Shown: positions 31,073 through 39,020 of the stretch, in pieces
Layout of the letters: each line of letters starts with the position of its first letter
How positions within the stretch are numbered: position 1 is the first letter of the stretch
DNA from: DATKZS01 sp035527835 [NCBI: bacterium]
GTDB taxonomy: Bacteria; RBG-13-61-14
Length of the DNA stretch: 40,085 nt
Assembly (NCBI GenBank): GCA_035527835.1
Contig: DATKZS010000011.1
Location: 1 to 40,085, forward strand
Direction of reading: 5' to 3'
Program-made: the position numbers and the translations under genes
Notes under the pieces: model-generated
What the model was told of the DNA's origin: nothing
What the model saw: the letters and a program-made list of their open reading frames with translations, nothing else
Database searches by the model: none

Positions 31073-34000
31073 ATGGATAATGTTGACGTAGAAAAAGCTG
31101 GGCCGGGCATCACGGGCCGCATGATTTTCCTGTGGATCGTCCTGCTCGACACCCTCCTCATCTATTTCCAGGAATACACGCCCTCCGAGCGGTTCATGAA
31201 CCTGAGCTCGGTGCGGCTGGGCGCGGACCCGGCGCCGGTGTACTGGGTCATCGCTGCGGCCGACCTGATTTCCCGCCTGTTCTTTGCCCGGCTGCTCATG
31301 GCCGAGCTGCCCTCGGCCGCGGACAAGCGCCGCTGGCTCACCGTCATCTTGGGCGGGCCCCTGCTGTTTTGCGGCCTGTGGTTCTTCGATTATACGTTCG
31401 TGCTGCTGCAGGAGAGCTTTTCCGGCTCGCCGGACCTGTTCGGCCGCCTGGCGCTGTGCATCGGCGGCGGCGGCGCGGCGGCGGCCGGGTGCGCGCTGTT
31501 CACGGCCATGGCGCGGACCGAGCGCTCCGGCGCCATGATCCGGGAGATGGGCCCGCTGCTCCTGCGCCAGTTCCCGCTGGCTTTGCTGCTCGGGCCGCCG
31601 GTCTTTGTTTTGCGGACGCTGAGCATCGTGTTCCTGGCGCTGCCCCTGGCCGGCCCGCTCATCCTGGCCGCGTTCAATTTGTGGATCGCGCTGTGGTTCT
31701 TCAGGTCGCTGGCAACAATGGTCAAGCCGAGAGGACCCAGCGTGGCCCCGGTGCACCCTCCCCTGATCGTGGCCTTTGCCGGCGGCTCGCTGACCGTGGT
31801 CCTGATCGGACTGGCCGTGGTGTTCGTGCCCGGACCGCGCCACAACCTGGACGCGGAACCCGCGCCCGCCATCGTGCTGCACGACCTCAAAGTGTCGCCA
31901 TCCAAATATGAGCCGCGCGGCGACAAGGTGATCGTTTCCTCGAAAGAGCTTGAGGTGGTGATCGGAAAGGATCCGTTCGACATCGCGGTGCTGGACCGGA
32001 ACCACAATGTTCTGCTCGGCCTGTGCAACGACCCCAAGCGCAGCGCGGACTACCGCGGCGTCGCCCTTAACCGCGAGCTCCGGGCCATGCACACCTTCCC
32101 GCTGCTCGGTCCCGGCCGGATCATCGGCGCCCGGGTCAGGCTGAGCTCGCTGGTCATGGACCAGGCGGAAAGCATCAGCCAGTCCTCCGGCGAGGTCATC
32201 GCGGAGAGCAGGGTCAAGGACCGGCCGCTGGTCACCACCTTTTCATTCTACGACCAGGACATTCTGAAAATCACGGTGGACCCGGGCTCGCGCTCGCCGG
32301 TCTACTCGACTTCCATCTCGTTCCTGGCCGGCGCGGACGACCACTTCCTCGGCCTCGGCGGCGGCTCCGAACAGATTGACCATCGCGGCTCGGACCTCGA
32401 CCTGATGATCCAGGACCGGCCCGGACCCATGAGCGGCCGCGCGCTCAACCTGGTGTCCTTTCTCACCGCGGGGCGCCTCAGCTTCTCGGCCGGACGCGGC
32501 AACCCCTGGCCCGTGCCCTTCGTGCTCATCTCGCGCGGCGTCGGTATTTTTCTGGACGAGACCGCGGACCCCAGGATCGAGCTCGGGAGCCGCTACCCGG
32601 ACGCCATCCGTTTTTCCGGGCGCGGCGGACCGCTCAACCTCTATATCATCACCGGCGCCACGCCGCTCGAGATCGTCAGGAAATTCGGCCGGCTCACCGG
32701 GCAGGACGCGGAGCTGCCCGCCGCGGCGCTCTTGCCGTGGGCCCAGGTGGAATCTTCCGGCCCGGACTGCGCGTCGGCCGCCGTTACCGGGCTCAGCGCC
32801 ATCCGCAAAGCCGGCGTGCCGGCTGCGTTCGCATATCTTGCCGGGCCGGCCTGCGCGGGACGGCAAGAGGTCATTAAAAAGGGCGCCGCGCAAGGCTTCA
32901 GTTTTGTCACCGGCGACCGGGCATGGCTCGCGCCCGGCGACGGAGAATATCAAGAGGCGCTCAAGAACAACTACCTGGTCATGAACCGGCTGGGCCTGCC
33001 CTATCATTATCTCACGGCGCGCGGCACACGCGTGATGCTGGATTTCACCAATCCGGCCACGGTCAAGTGGCGCGCCGGGAAATGGGTGAAGCTCAAGCAG
33101 GAGGGATTCAGCGGCCTGGTCCTCGATGGCGACTGCTTGATCCCGCCCGACTCCATTCTTTACACGGGCGATCCCGGCTACCTCCAGCGCAACCTCTATC
33201 CGCTGCTTTACGCCAAGGCCGTGTCCGGCGCGGCCGGCAAGGAACTCACGGTCTTTTCATCGCGCGGATACGCCGGCATGGAACGCTTCGTGCCCCTGGT
33301 CTGGCCGGACCCTGGACCGGCGAACGGCGAGCAAGACACGCCGCTGGGGGCGGCAGTGGCCCAGATGATCAACATGAGCGTCAGCGGGATCCCGCCGACC
33401 GGACCGGCACGGACGGATGGCAGGGGGAGCACACTCGATCCGCAAGCCGCCGTGGCCAGCGCGTCGCCCCTCTTCATCCTGCCCGCCGGCGTTTTCGGCA
33501 ACGGAGTCGCGGGCGGGGGCGCCGACACAGTCAAACAAATAAAGTACCTCGCCGAGATGCACGCGCGCCTTTTCCCGTACTTGTACTCGCTGGCCATCAT
33601 GCACGAACGCGGCGGTTATCCGCTCATCCAGACCCCCGCGCTGCGCGACCCGGCCGACCCGGCCTGGTACCATAATTCCTCTGAGTATTTGATCGGCGAC
33701 GGCCTGCTGGCGGTCCCGCCCGCGGGACCCGATAATATGAGGCGGGTGCATTTTCCGCCGGGAAAGTGGACCAACCTGGAAACCCTCGAGTCCTTCGGGC
33801 CCGGCGATCATGACCTCGCGGGAGTGACGACCGGGCTCATGCTCTTTCTCGCGGAGGGGAGTTTGTTGCCGCTCTTTGCCGAGCCTTTCCAGACCCTGCG
33901 GCCGGGCACGGACCAGGCCATCACCGGATCGCTCGAGAGCGGCGTCACGCTGATGTGGATCGCCGGGCCGCCCGCCGCCTTCACCCTGTTCGACGACACC

Positions 34001-34237
34001 CGCATCACCGTCCGCCGCGTGGCCGACTCCATCCTGGCGCGCAGCGCCGGCAAGGCCGGGAGGGATTTTACCTGGCGCATCCTCAACTGCGACCAGCCGC
34101 TCGCGGTGTTCGTGAACCAGGTCCGGCTCGACGACGCCGGGATCGAGTACCAGCCGCGCTCCCGCATCCTCACCGTGCCCGACGTCGCGGGCCCGGACTA
34201 CGAGATGGAAGTGGTGCTCAAGCCAACCGGACAGTAA
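31073..34237 (+). CDS. Membrane-anchored GH31-family-like glycosidase
   Basis: 1054 residues. Residues 1-260 hold six to seven transmembrane segments (for example IFLWIVLLDTLLIYF, WLTVILGGPLLFCGLWFF, SLTVVLIGLAVVFV). The rest is like GH31 alpha-glucosidases: an N-terminal beta domain with HFLGLGGGSEQIDHRG, then a barrel. In the barrel, LDFTNPATVKWRAGKWV leads to GLVLDGDCLIPP with the likely nucleophile Asp685. FSSRGYAGMERFVPLVWPDP puts the likely acid/base Asp746 61 residues later, close to the 66 of E. coli YicI. Both motifs are degenerate (LDGD for W-x-D-x-x-E; WPDP for W-x-GD). KYLAEMHARLFPYLYSL and HFPPGKWTNL are typical later GH31 blocks. ATG 31073 is preferred to TTG 31058. It probably acts outside the membrane on glycans; activity is uncertain. 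Confidence 0.8.
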   Translation: MDNVDVEKAGPGITGRMIFLWIVLLDTLLIYFQEYTPSERFMNLSSVRLGADPAPVYWVIAAADLISRLFFARLLMAELPSAADKRRWLTVILGGPLLFCGLWFFDYTFVLLQESFSGSPDLFGRLALCIGGGGAAAAGCALFTAMARTERSGAMIREMGPLLLRQFPLALLLGPPVFVLRTLSIVFLALPLAGPLILAAFNLWIALWFFRSLATMVKPRGPSVAPVHPPLIVAFAGGSLTVVLIGLAVVFVPGPRHNLDAEPAPAIVLHDLKVSPSKYEPRGDKVIVSSKELEVVIGKDPFDIAVLDRNHNVLLGLCNDPKRSADYRGVALNRELRAMHTFPLLGPGRIIGARVRLSSLVMDQAESISQSSGEVIAESRVKDRPLVTTFSFYDQDILKITVDPGSRSPVYSTSISFLAGADDHFLGLGGGSEQIDHRGSDLDLMIQDRPGPMSGRALNLVSFLTAGRLSFSAGRGNPWPVPFVLISRGVGIFLDETADPRIELGSRYPDAIRFSGRGGPLNLYIITGATPLEIVRKFGRLTGQDAELPAAALLPWAQVESSGPDCASAAVTGLSAIRKAGVPAAFAYLAGPACAGRQEVIKKGAAQGFSFVTGDRAWLAPGDGEYQEALKNNYLVMNRLGLPYHYLTARGTRVMLDFTNPATVKWRAGKWVKLKQEGFSGLVLDGDCLIPPDSILYTGDPGYLQRNLYPLLYAKAVSGAAGKELTVFSSRGYAGMERFVPLVWPDPGPANGEQDTPLGAAVAQMINMSVSGIPPTGPARTDGRGSTLDPQAAVASASPLFILPAGVFGNGVAGGGADTVKQIKYLAEMHARLFPYLYSLAIMHERGGYPLIQTPALRDPADPAWYHNSSEYLIGDGLLAVPPAGPDNMRRVHFPPGKWTNLETLESFGPGDHDLAGVTTGLMLFLAEGSLLPLFAEPFQTLRPGTDQAITGSLESGVTLMWIAGPPAAFTLFDDTRITVRRVADSILARSAGKAGRDFTWRILNCDQPLAVFVNQVRLDDAGIEYQPRSRILTVPDVAGPDYEMEVVLKPTGQ

Positions 34238-34252
34238 TCTTGATCTAACATC

Positions 34253-34330
34253 GCGTAGAGCGTAGAGCGGATGGCGAATAGCGTAAATCAGGTGACGGTC
34301 TTTCACGCCCTGCGCTCTACGCTCTACTCG
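34253..34330. repeat. Palindrome of the GCGTAGAGCG family, overlapping the GMC gene end
   Basis: The left arm (34253-34272) reads GCGTAGAGCGTAGAGCGGAT. The right arm (34301-34330) contains GCGCTCTACGCTCTACTCG. The shared core is the same as at 20286-20378. It lies between convergent genes. Its right arm encodes the last codons and the TAG stop (34317-34319) of the GMC oxidoreductase. Confidence 0.88.
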
Positions 34331-35867
34331 CTTCCGCCGCGATCCTCGTGGCCCCGGCCATGGCCAGGCCCATGATGGTGTGCTGGGGGTTGACGCCGAT
34401 GTTGGTGGGGAAGATGGAGCTGTCGAGCACGTAGACGCCGCGGGTGTCGTGGACCTGGAAGTCCGTCCCGACCACTGACTCATTGGGGTCGGTCCCCATC
34501 CGGGCGGTGCTGAAGAGGTGGGTCGCGATCATGGTATAGCAGCGCGGGTCGAGCGGCGCGTCATCCAGTTTTTTCAGCTCATCCTTTTTAAGCCGCGCGG
34601 GCAGGCCGTGCACTCCGGGCATGACGTACTCGGCGCCCGCCGCGAACATGACCTCCGCCAGCACCCGCAGCCCCTTCTTGAGATGGAGCACGTCGTTTTT
34701 GGTGATGCTGTAGAACACGGCGGCTTCCGCGCCCAGCGGCAGCACCCTGCCCTCCGCCTCGGAGATGATGGCGCAGCCCACGTTGCCCAGGCGCGCGTAG
34801 TCGGAAAGGCTCTGCTTGAACTCGGCGCCCACTCCGGGCAGGCGCACGGCCATCAGGTCCGGCGGAATCGAGAGCGCCTCGAACTTGACGCGGTCGCTTT
34901 TCCGATAATGCTCCGAGTCCCATCCCTGGGTGGCGCCCTCCCAGACCCTGACCTCGTCCTGGTACACGCCCATCAGCCCGGCCCCGGGATGCGCCATGAA
35001 ATGCCGGCCGAGATGGCCCGAGCCGAGCCCGATGCCGGAGCGCGAGAGCAGCACCGGCGTCTGCACCGGACTCGCGCAGACCACGATGCCCCGCCGCGCG
35101 TGCGCGGCCAGCCGGCCCCGCTTCTTTTTGGTGAGCGGGTCGCGGAAATCGGCGTGCACCGTGCGGGCCCTCCCCCGCACCACGTCAATGTGCCCGGCCT
35201 TGCAGCACGAATACAGGCGCGCGCCGCGCTCGAGCGCCATGGGGACATAGTTCAGGTCCATGGACTGCTTGGCCTTGATGGGGCAGCCGGTCAGGCACTG
35301 GGCCAGGCCCTGGCAGCCCTTCTCGTTGCGGGGGATGACGCGCGACTCCATGTTGAGCTTGTCCGCGCCTTCCTTCAGCAGCGCGTTGTTGCGGCCCATT
35401 GCCTCCGGCGACACCGGCTTCACGTTCAGCTCGCGCTCGAGCGTGTCAAAGGCCAGCGTGAGCTCGTCCCACGTCACGGCCTCGCCGATGTGGTGGGCGC
35501 GGTCCCATTTGTCGTACACGTCCTGGGGCAAGCGCCAGATGATGGCCGCGTTGATGACCGAGCCGCCGCCCACGCACCGGCCCTGGATCAGCGGGATCAC
35601 GTTCTTGCCCATGGCCGCGATCGTGCCCATGTCGCGGTAGCAGTGCTTCTGGATGTTGTAGGCCCGGCCGTTGAACTCGGCGGCGCTGACCCAGCGGCCC
35701 TCCTCGATCATGATCACGTCGTGGCCGGCCTCCGTCAGCACCCTGGCCGCGGCCGCGCCGGAGGGACCGGTGCCGATCACCACGAAGTCCGCCTCGTCCG
35801 TCCAGAATTCGTTTCCGGGCGCGCAGTCGAACACGTGGTCCGCGTATTTTTCCCACGGTCCCTTCAT
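34317..35867 (-). CDS. GMC-family FAD-dependent oxidoreductase, large subunit
   Basis: 516 residues. The N-terminal ADP-binding fold has DFVVIGTGPSGAAAARVL and the acidic end of strand 2 in VIMIEEGRW. CVGGGSVINAAIIWRLP is the GMC FAD-attachment region. A Cys-rich segment, KGCQGLAQCLTGCPIKAKQS, is typical of the cholesterol-oxidase/alcohol-dehydrogenase-like branch. The active-site end carries GVNPQHTIMGLAMAGATRIA with the conserved His. The family oxidises alcohols or sugars. It overlaps the small-subunit gene by ATGA (35864-35867), with GGAGG upstream, so the two are coupled; this excludes the longer start at 35960. The stop codon lies in the GCGTAGA repeat. The electron acceptor and substrate are unknown; no cytochrome subunit is nearby. 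Confidence 0.92.
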   Translation of the reverse strand: MKGPWEKYADHVFDCAPGNEFWTDEADFVVIGTGPSGAAAARVLTEAGHDVIMIEEGRWVSAAEFNGRAYNIQKHCYRDMGTIAAMGKNVIPLIQGRCVGGGSVINAAIIWRLPQDVYDKWDRAHHIGEAVTWDELTLAFDTLERELNVKPVSPEAMGRNNALLKEGADKLNMESRVIPRNEKGCQGLAQCLTGCPIKAKQSMDLNYVPMALERGARLYSCCKAGHIDVVRGRARTVHADFRDPLTKKKRGRLAAHARRGIVVCASPVQTPVLLSRSGIGLGSGHLGRHFMAHPGAGLMGVYQDEVRVWEGATQGWDSEHYRKSDRVKFEALSIPPDLMAVRLPGVGAEFKQSLSDYARLGNVGCAIISEAEGRVLPLGAEAAVFYSITKNDVLHLKKGLRVLAEVMFAAGAEYVMPGVHGLPARLKKDELKKLDDAPLDPRCYTMIATHLFSTARMGTDPNESVVGTDFQVHDTRGVYVLDSSIFPTNIGVNPQHTIMGLAMAGATRIAAEASRA

Positions 35868-36292
35868 GGCCTGGCCTCCGTGTCCCTCTGCACGAACCGG
35901 GGCGGAAGGTTCAGCCCGAGCGCCGTCCGCACCCGCTCGTCCGCGGCCCACCCCAGGCAAGCCACCGACTTGTGCAGCAGCACCATCTGCCGCGTGAAAT
36001 AGGTGTCGCTCTTTGACAGCGCGGAGAGACAGGCCTCGCGGTCGGAAGGCGCCAGCCTGGAAAAGCGCGCGCGGCGGCGGAGCCCGAGGAGCGGCCCCAT
36101 GAACTCGATGAAAAAGAGCGATGCGCGCAGCCCGATGGCGGTGGCGGCCGGCAGATACAGCACCATCTCCTCGAAAATTTTGTCCGCGCCCGTGTCCAGC
36201 GCGGACTCCGGGTAACGCTCATCGCCCCCCCGCGGAATCAGCGCCTCCAGAATGTCGCGCAGCCAATTGCGTTCTCGTCCGGAAAGCTTCAT
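35864..36292 (-). CDS. Small subunit of the GMC oxidoreductase (gluconate 2-dehydrogenase subunit 3-like)
   Basis: 142 residues, helical. The opening LSGRERNWLRDILEALIPRG is the typical start of gluconate 2-dehydrogenase subunit 3-type proteins, which have a conserved P-x-G after the first helix. A helical core with LRASLFFIEFMG, SRLAPSDREACLSAL and YFTRQMVLLHKSVACLGWA follows. There is no obvious twin-arginine signal, although many family members have one. It is likely a chaperone or structural partner of the FAD subunit, whose gene overlaps its stop by 4 bases. AGGGGAGG before ATG 36292 fixes the start. The export route is unclear because neither subunit has a signal peptide. Confidence 0.8.
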   Translation of the reverse strand: MKLSGRERNWLRDILEALIPRGGDERYPESALDTGADKIFEEMVLYLPAATAIGLRASLFFIEFMGPLLGLRRRARFSRLAPSDREACLSALSKSDTYFTRQMVLLHKSVACLGWAADERVRTALGLNLPPRFVQRDTEARP

Positions 36293-36342
36293 CGTGGCCT
36301 CCCCTTATTAGTGACCTGGTTATTATTCTAATCGGGTGATCC

Positions 36343-36390
36343 GGTCAGCGCCAATGAAAGCGGCGTCGTGCCGCCGCACTGCAACGCGCG
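36343..36390 (+). repeat. GCGGC-type REP copy, abutting a stop codon
   Basis: Reads GGTCAGCGCCAATGAAAGCG, then GCGTCGTGCCGCCGCACTGC, then AACGCGCGC. It is homologous to 22221-22270 and 22363-22410. It ends directly at the stop codon (36391-36393) of the minus-strand membrane-protein gene. Confidence 0.8.
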
Positions 36391-36924
36391 CTACTTCTTG
36401 AAGAAAAGCCTGGGCACCACGCTCTCGTCGCCCCATTCGTCGAGGGACCAGTAGGCGGTGTGGGCGAAGTAGAGGAACATGAGCACGTTGGTTCCGTCCC
36501 AGAGAAACACGGCGAAGAATGCGGGGTAATGATAGCCGTAGAGGTAGGCGAGCAGGAAGCCCAGGGAGGAATAGGCCTTGAGCACGCACAGGGGGACCAG
36601 GACGGCATAGAAGCGCCGCACGTTGGACTGGATCATGAAGCACATGAAGGCGAGCGTGAAGACGTTGCCCGCGGCCAGGACGCGCCAGATGAATCCGTCC
36701 TCCTTGAACGGGTACGGGGCCGTAGCGCCCAGCAGACCGCCCAGCATCCGGAACGACTTGATCGCGCCCTGCGGATCGAACGCATAGTTGAACGAGGGAA
36801 TGAGGAAGTGGACGCCGAGCAGGAAAAAGGCAATCTGGAAATTGCGATAGGCCTTGTTGGGCTGGGTCCAGAAGCGGCGGAACCATTCCTTCAAGTCTTC
36901 CTTGACGTGTCCGGCAAAACTCAT
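36391..36924 (-). CDS. Uncharacterised small membrane protein
   Basis: 177 residues. I do not recognise a family. An amphipathic N-terminus (SFAGHVKEDLKEWFRRFW) is followed by four to five hydrophobic segments: FQIAFFLLGVHFLIPSF, VLAAGNVFTLAFMCFMI, FYAVLVPLCVLKAYSSLGF and YHYPAFFAVFLWDGTNVLMF. An aromatic-rich stretch (YFAHTAYWSLDEWGDE) closes it. The topology suggests a small integral protein with its N-terminus in the cytoplasm. The start is ATG 36924, 7 bases after GGGAGG, not the TTG at 36942 that includes that site. It lies between two repeat regions, a mosaic upstream and a REP at the stop, so it is probably transcribed alone. Function unknown. Confidence 0.75.
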   Translation of the reverse strand: MSFAGHVKEDLKEWFRRFWTQPNKAYRNFQIAFFLLGVHFLIPSFNYAFDPQGAIKSFRMLGGLLGATAPYPFKEDGFIWRVLAAGNVFTLAFMCFMIQSNVRRFYAVLVPLCVLKAYSSLGFLLAYLYGYHYPAFFAVFLWDGTNVLMFLYFAHTAYWSLDEWGDESVVPRLFFKK

Positions 36925-36951
36925 GACATAACCTCCCGCCAATCGGTTTCA

Positions 36952-37151
36952 GCCCCGGCAGGGGCGGGCGAAAGTAGCCCGGCGATTCATCGCTGGGTGC
37001 GCCCCGGCGGCACGAATGCCCCAAGTCCCGGAGGGACGGCCGAATCTCACGCAACATAGCGTCGTCCGTCCCTAACGGGACTTGGCGGTTTTTCGATCCC
37101 GGGTTCCCAGGAATGGATTCCCGGGCTACTCTCGAAATGTCCCTCCGGGAC
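36952..37151. repeat. Second mosaic of short hairpins (REP-like)
   Basis: It fills the gap between the ThDP enzyme gene and the membrane-protein gene. Hairpins are GCCCC-ggca-GGGGC (36952-36964), CCC-x-GCGAT-tc-ATCGC-x-GGG (36978-36997), GTCCC-gga-GGGAC (37025-37037), GTCCC-taac-GGGAC (37068-37081), CCC-x-GGAAT-gg-ATTCC-x-GGG (37107-37124) and GTCCC-tcc-GGGAC (37139-37151). Two copies of GTCCGTCCC-like sequence are also inverted to each other. The last hairpin shares one base with the TAG stop (37151-37153) of the ThDP gene. Confidence 0.82.
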
Positions 37152-38950
37152 TATAATCTTTCTTCCCTTCTCTCTTTCTCGTATCGCTTGCGCCTCTGCT
37201 TGAGGTATTCGGGGATGGGGACGTCCCACCATCCCACGGCCGGGCTGCCGGAATAGGGGAACTCGCGGTTGACAATGACTTCGACCAGCGCGGGCCTCCC
37301 TGACCTCACGGCCTTTTTCACGGCGGGCCCGACCTCGCCCGGCCTTTTCACCTTCCGGGCGTTCCAGCCGAATGCCCGGGCCGCGGCCTGGAAATCCGGG
37401 CTGTAGATGCGGCCGCGGCGGTCCGTGAAGTCGGTGTTGATGGCGCGGCCGCGGCCGAATGCGCTCATCTGCAGGTCCTTGATCGCGATCCATCCCTGGT
37501 TGTTGAAGACCACGGCGACCACGGCGGCGCCGATCTGCCGGGCGGTGGCCATCTCCTGCATGGTCATCATGAATTCGCCGTCGCCCACCAGGGCGGCCAC
37601 CACCCGGTCCGGCCGCGCGATCTTCACGCCGATGGCGGCGGGCAGGGAAAAGCCCATGGTGGAGAAGCCGCCGGTGGTGACGCAGGCGCCGGCCACGGTG
37701 AAGGGGAACTCCTGGAGGAGCTGGGCCTGGACGTTGCCGGAGCTGGTGACCACGAAGGCGTCGGCGGGCAGCGCGTCGCGGACTTCCTTGAGCGCGCGCG
37801 AGATGGTGACGGGCGAGCGGCGCGAGTCCTGGAGCTTCTTCACGCGCTTCATCCACTGGTCCCGCCTTGACTTCAGCTCCCTGAAATAAGGAAGCGTCCG
37901 GTAATCGCGGGATTTCAACATGGGGCGGAGCAGCCCGATCAACTGTTCCAGCACGAGGCGGGCGTCGCCGACGATCCCGGCCTCGACGGGATAGTTCTTA
38001 CCGATCTCCGCGGGGTCCACGTCCACGTGGATGAGCCTGGTGGGAGGGATGGCGAAGGTCACGCCGTGGCGGAAGCTGGACGCGGTCTCGTCGGCGAAGC
38101 GGCAGCCGACGGCGAGGATCACGTCGGCGCCGCGGGTCATGGCGTTGCCCACGGTGGTGCCCTTGGAGCCGCCGAGCCACGCGGCGAGCGGGTGGTCCTC
38201 CGGGAACGAGCCCTTGCCCATGAGCGTGGTGACCACGGCGGCGCCCAGGATTTGGGCGAGCTCCTTGAGCGCGGCCTCGGCGCCCGAAGCGCGCACGCCT
38301 CCGCCCACCAATATAACGGGCCGGCGCGCGCGGGCGAGCAGCCGGGCCGCGGCCTCGACCTCGGTTGGGTCGCCGGCAATGCGGCCGCGGGGCGCGCGTT
38401 GGTTCGGGTCGGGGATGGTGACGTTCGCGGTCTCGGCCGAGACGTCCATGGGCAGGTCAATGAGCACGGGCCCGCGCCTGCCGGTCATCATCTGGTTAAA
38501 GGCGCGGTGCATGATGGAGGGGAGCTGCGCGGGCGAGTCCACCCTCCAGTGCCTTTTCACGATGGGCTGGAGCACGGAAGAAAAGTCGGCGTCGCGGTTG
38601 CGCTCGATTTCCTGGAGCAGTCCCTTGCCTCGCATGTAGGTATGGGCGCTGCCGGTGACGACGAGCACGGGCGTCGAGTCAACGAAGGCGGTGGCCACGC
38701 CGATGGCGGTATTGACGGCGCCGGGTCCGATGGAGGTGAAGACGGCGAGCGGCCGGCCGGTGACGCGGTAATATCCGTCGGCCATGTGCACGCCGGCCAT
38801 CTCCTGCATGCAGGGCAGCATGGTGATGTCGTTCCTGCCGATGAAGGCGTCGCAGAGCGCGAGGTTGCCGTGGCCGGGGATGGCGATGACGTGGGGCATC
38901 CCCTGCCGGGCCAGGTATTCGGCGACGATCTGACCGCCGGTCAGCTTCAT
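37151..38950 (-). CDS. Thiamine-diphosphate enzyme of the acetolactate synthase type
   Basis: 599 residues with the three-domain POX/AHAS layout. The N-terminal PYR domain has VIAIPGHGNL and catalytic Glu50 in PCMQEMAGVHMADGYYRVTG. The central domain has RRPVILVGGGV. The PP domain has ALVGDGEFMMTMQEMATA (G456-D457-G458) and VVFNNQGW, the metal/ThDP motif GDG-x24-NN. It could be an acetolactate synthase, glyoxylate carboligase, sulfoacetaldehyde acetyltransferase or 2-oxoacid decarboxylase; motifs do not decide. No AHAS small subunit is nearby, which argues against a biosynthetic AHAS. AGGAG 6 bases before ATG 38950 sets the start; the frame upstream to 39010 is not protein-like. It follows the phosphatase gene by 70 bases on the same strand. 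Confidence 0.88.
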   Translation of the reverse strand: MKLTGGQIVAEYLARQGMPHVIAIPGHGNLALCDAFIGRNDITMLPCMQEMAGVHMADGYYRVTGRPLAVFTSIGPGAVNTAIGVATAFVDSTPVLVVTGSAHTYMRGKGLLQEIERNRDADFSSVLQPIVKRHWRVDSPAQLPSIMHRAFNQMMTGRRGPVLIDLPMDVSAETANVTIPDPNQRAPRGRIAGDPTEVEAAARLLARARRPVILVGGGVRASGAEAALKELAQILGAAVVTTLMGKGSFPEDHPLAAWLGGSKGTTVGNAMTRGADVILAVGCRFADETASSFRHGVTFAIPPTRLIHVDVDPAEIGKNYPVEAGIVGDARLVLEQLIGLLRPMLKSRDYRTLPYFRELKSRRDQWMKRVKKLQDSRRSPVTISRALKEVRDALPADAFVVTSSGNVQAQLLQEFPFTVAGACVTTGGFSTMGFSLPAAIGVKIARPDRVVAALVGDGEFMMTMQEMATARQIGAAVVAVVFNNQGWIAIKDLQMSAFGRGRAINTDFTDRRGRIYSPDFQAAARAFGWNARKVKRPGEVGPAVKKAVRSGRPALVEVIVNREFPYSGSPAVGWWDVPIPEYLKQRRKRYEKERREERL

Positions 38951-39020
38951 GACAACTCCTTGCGGGTCGGGTTCGGGGTTCATTCTAGCCCAAGGCCGGG
39001 GCAGGGGCAACCGGCGCGGA

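Noticed and set aside
37151-38950. Calling the ThDP enzyme ilvB (acetolactate synthase)
   Set aside because: General ThDP motifs do not separate AHAS from carboligases and decarboxylases, and no small subunit or ilv gene is nearby.
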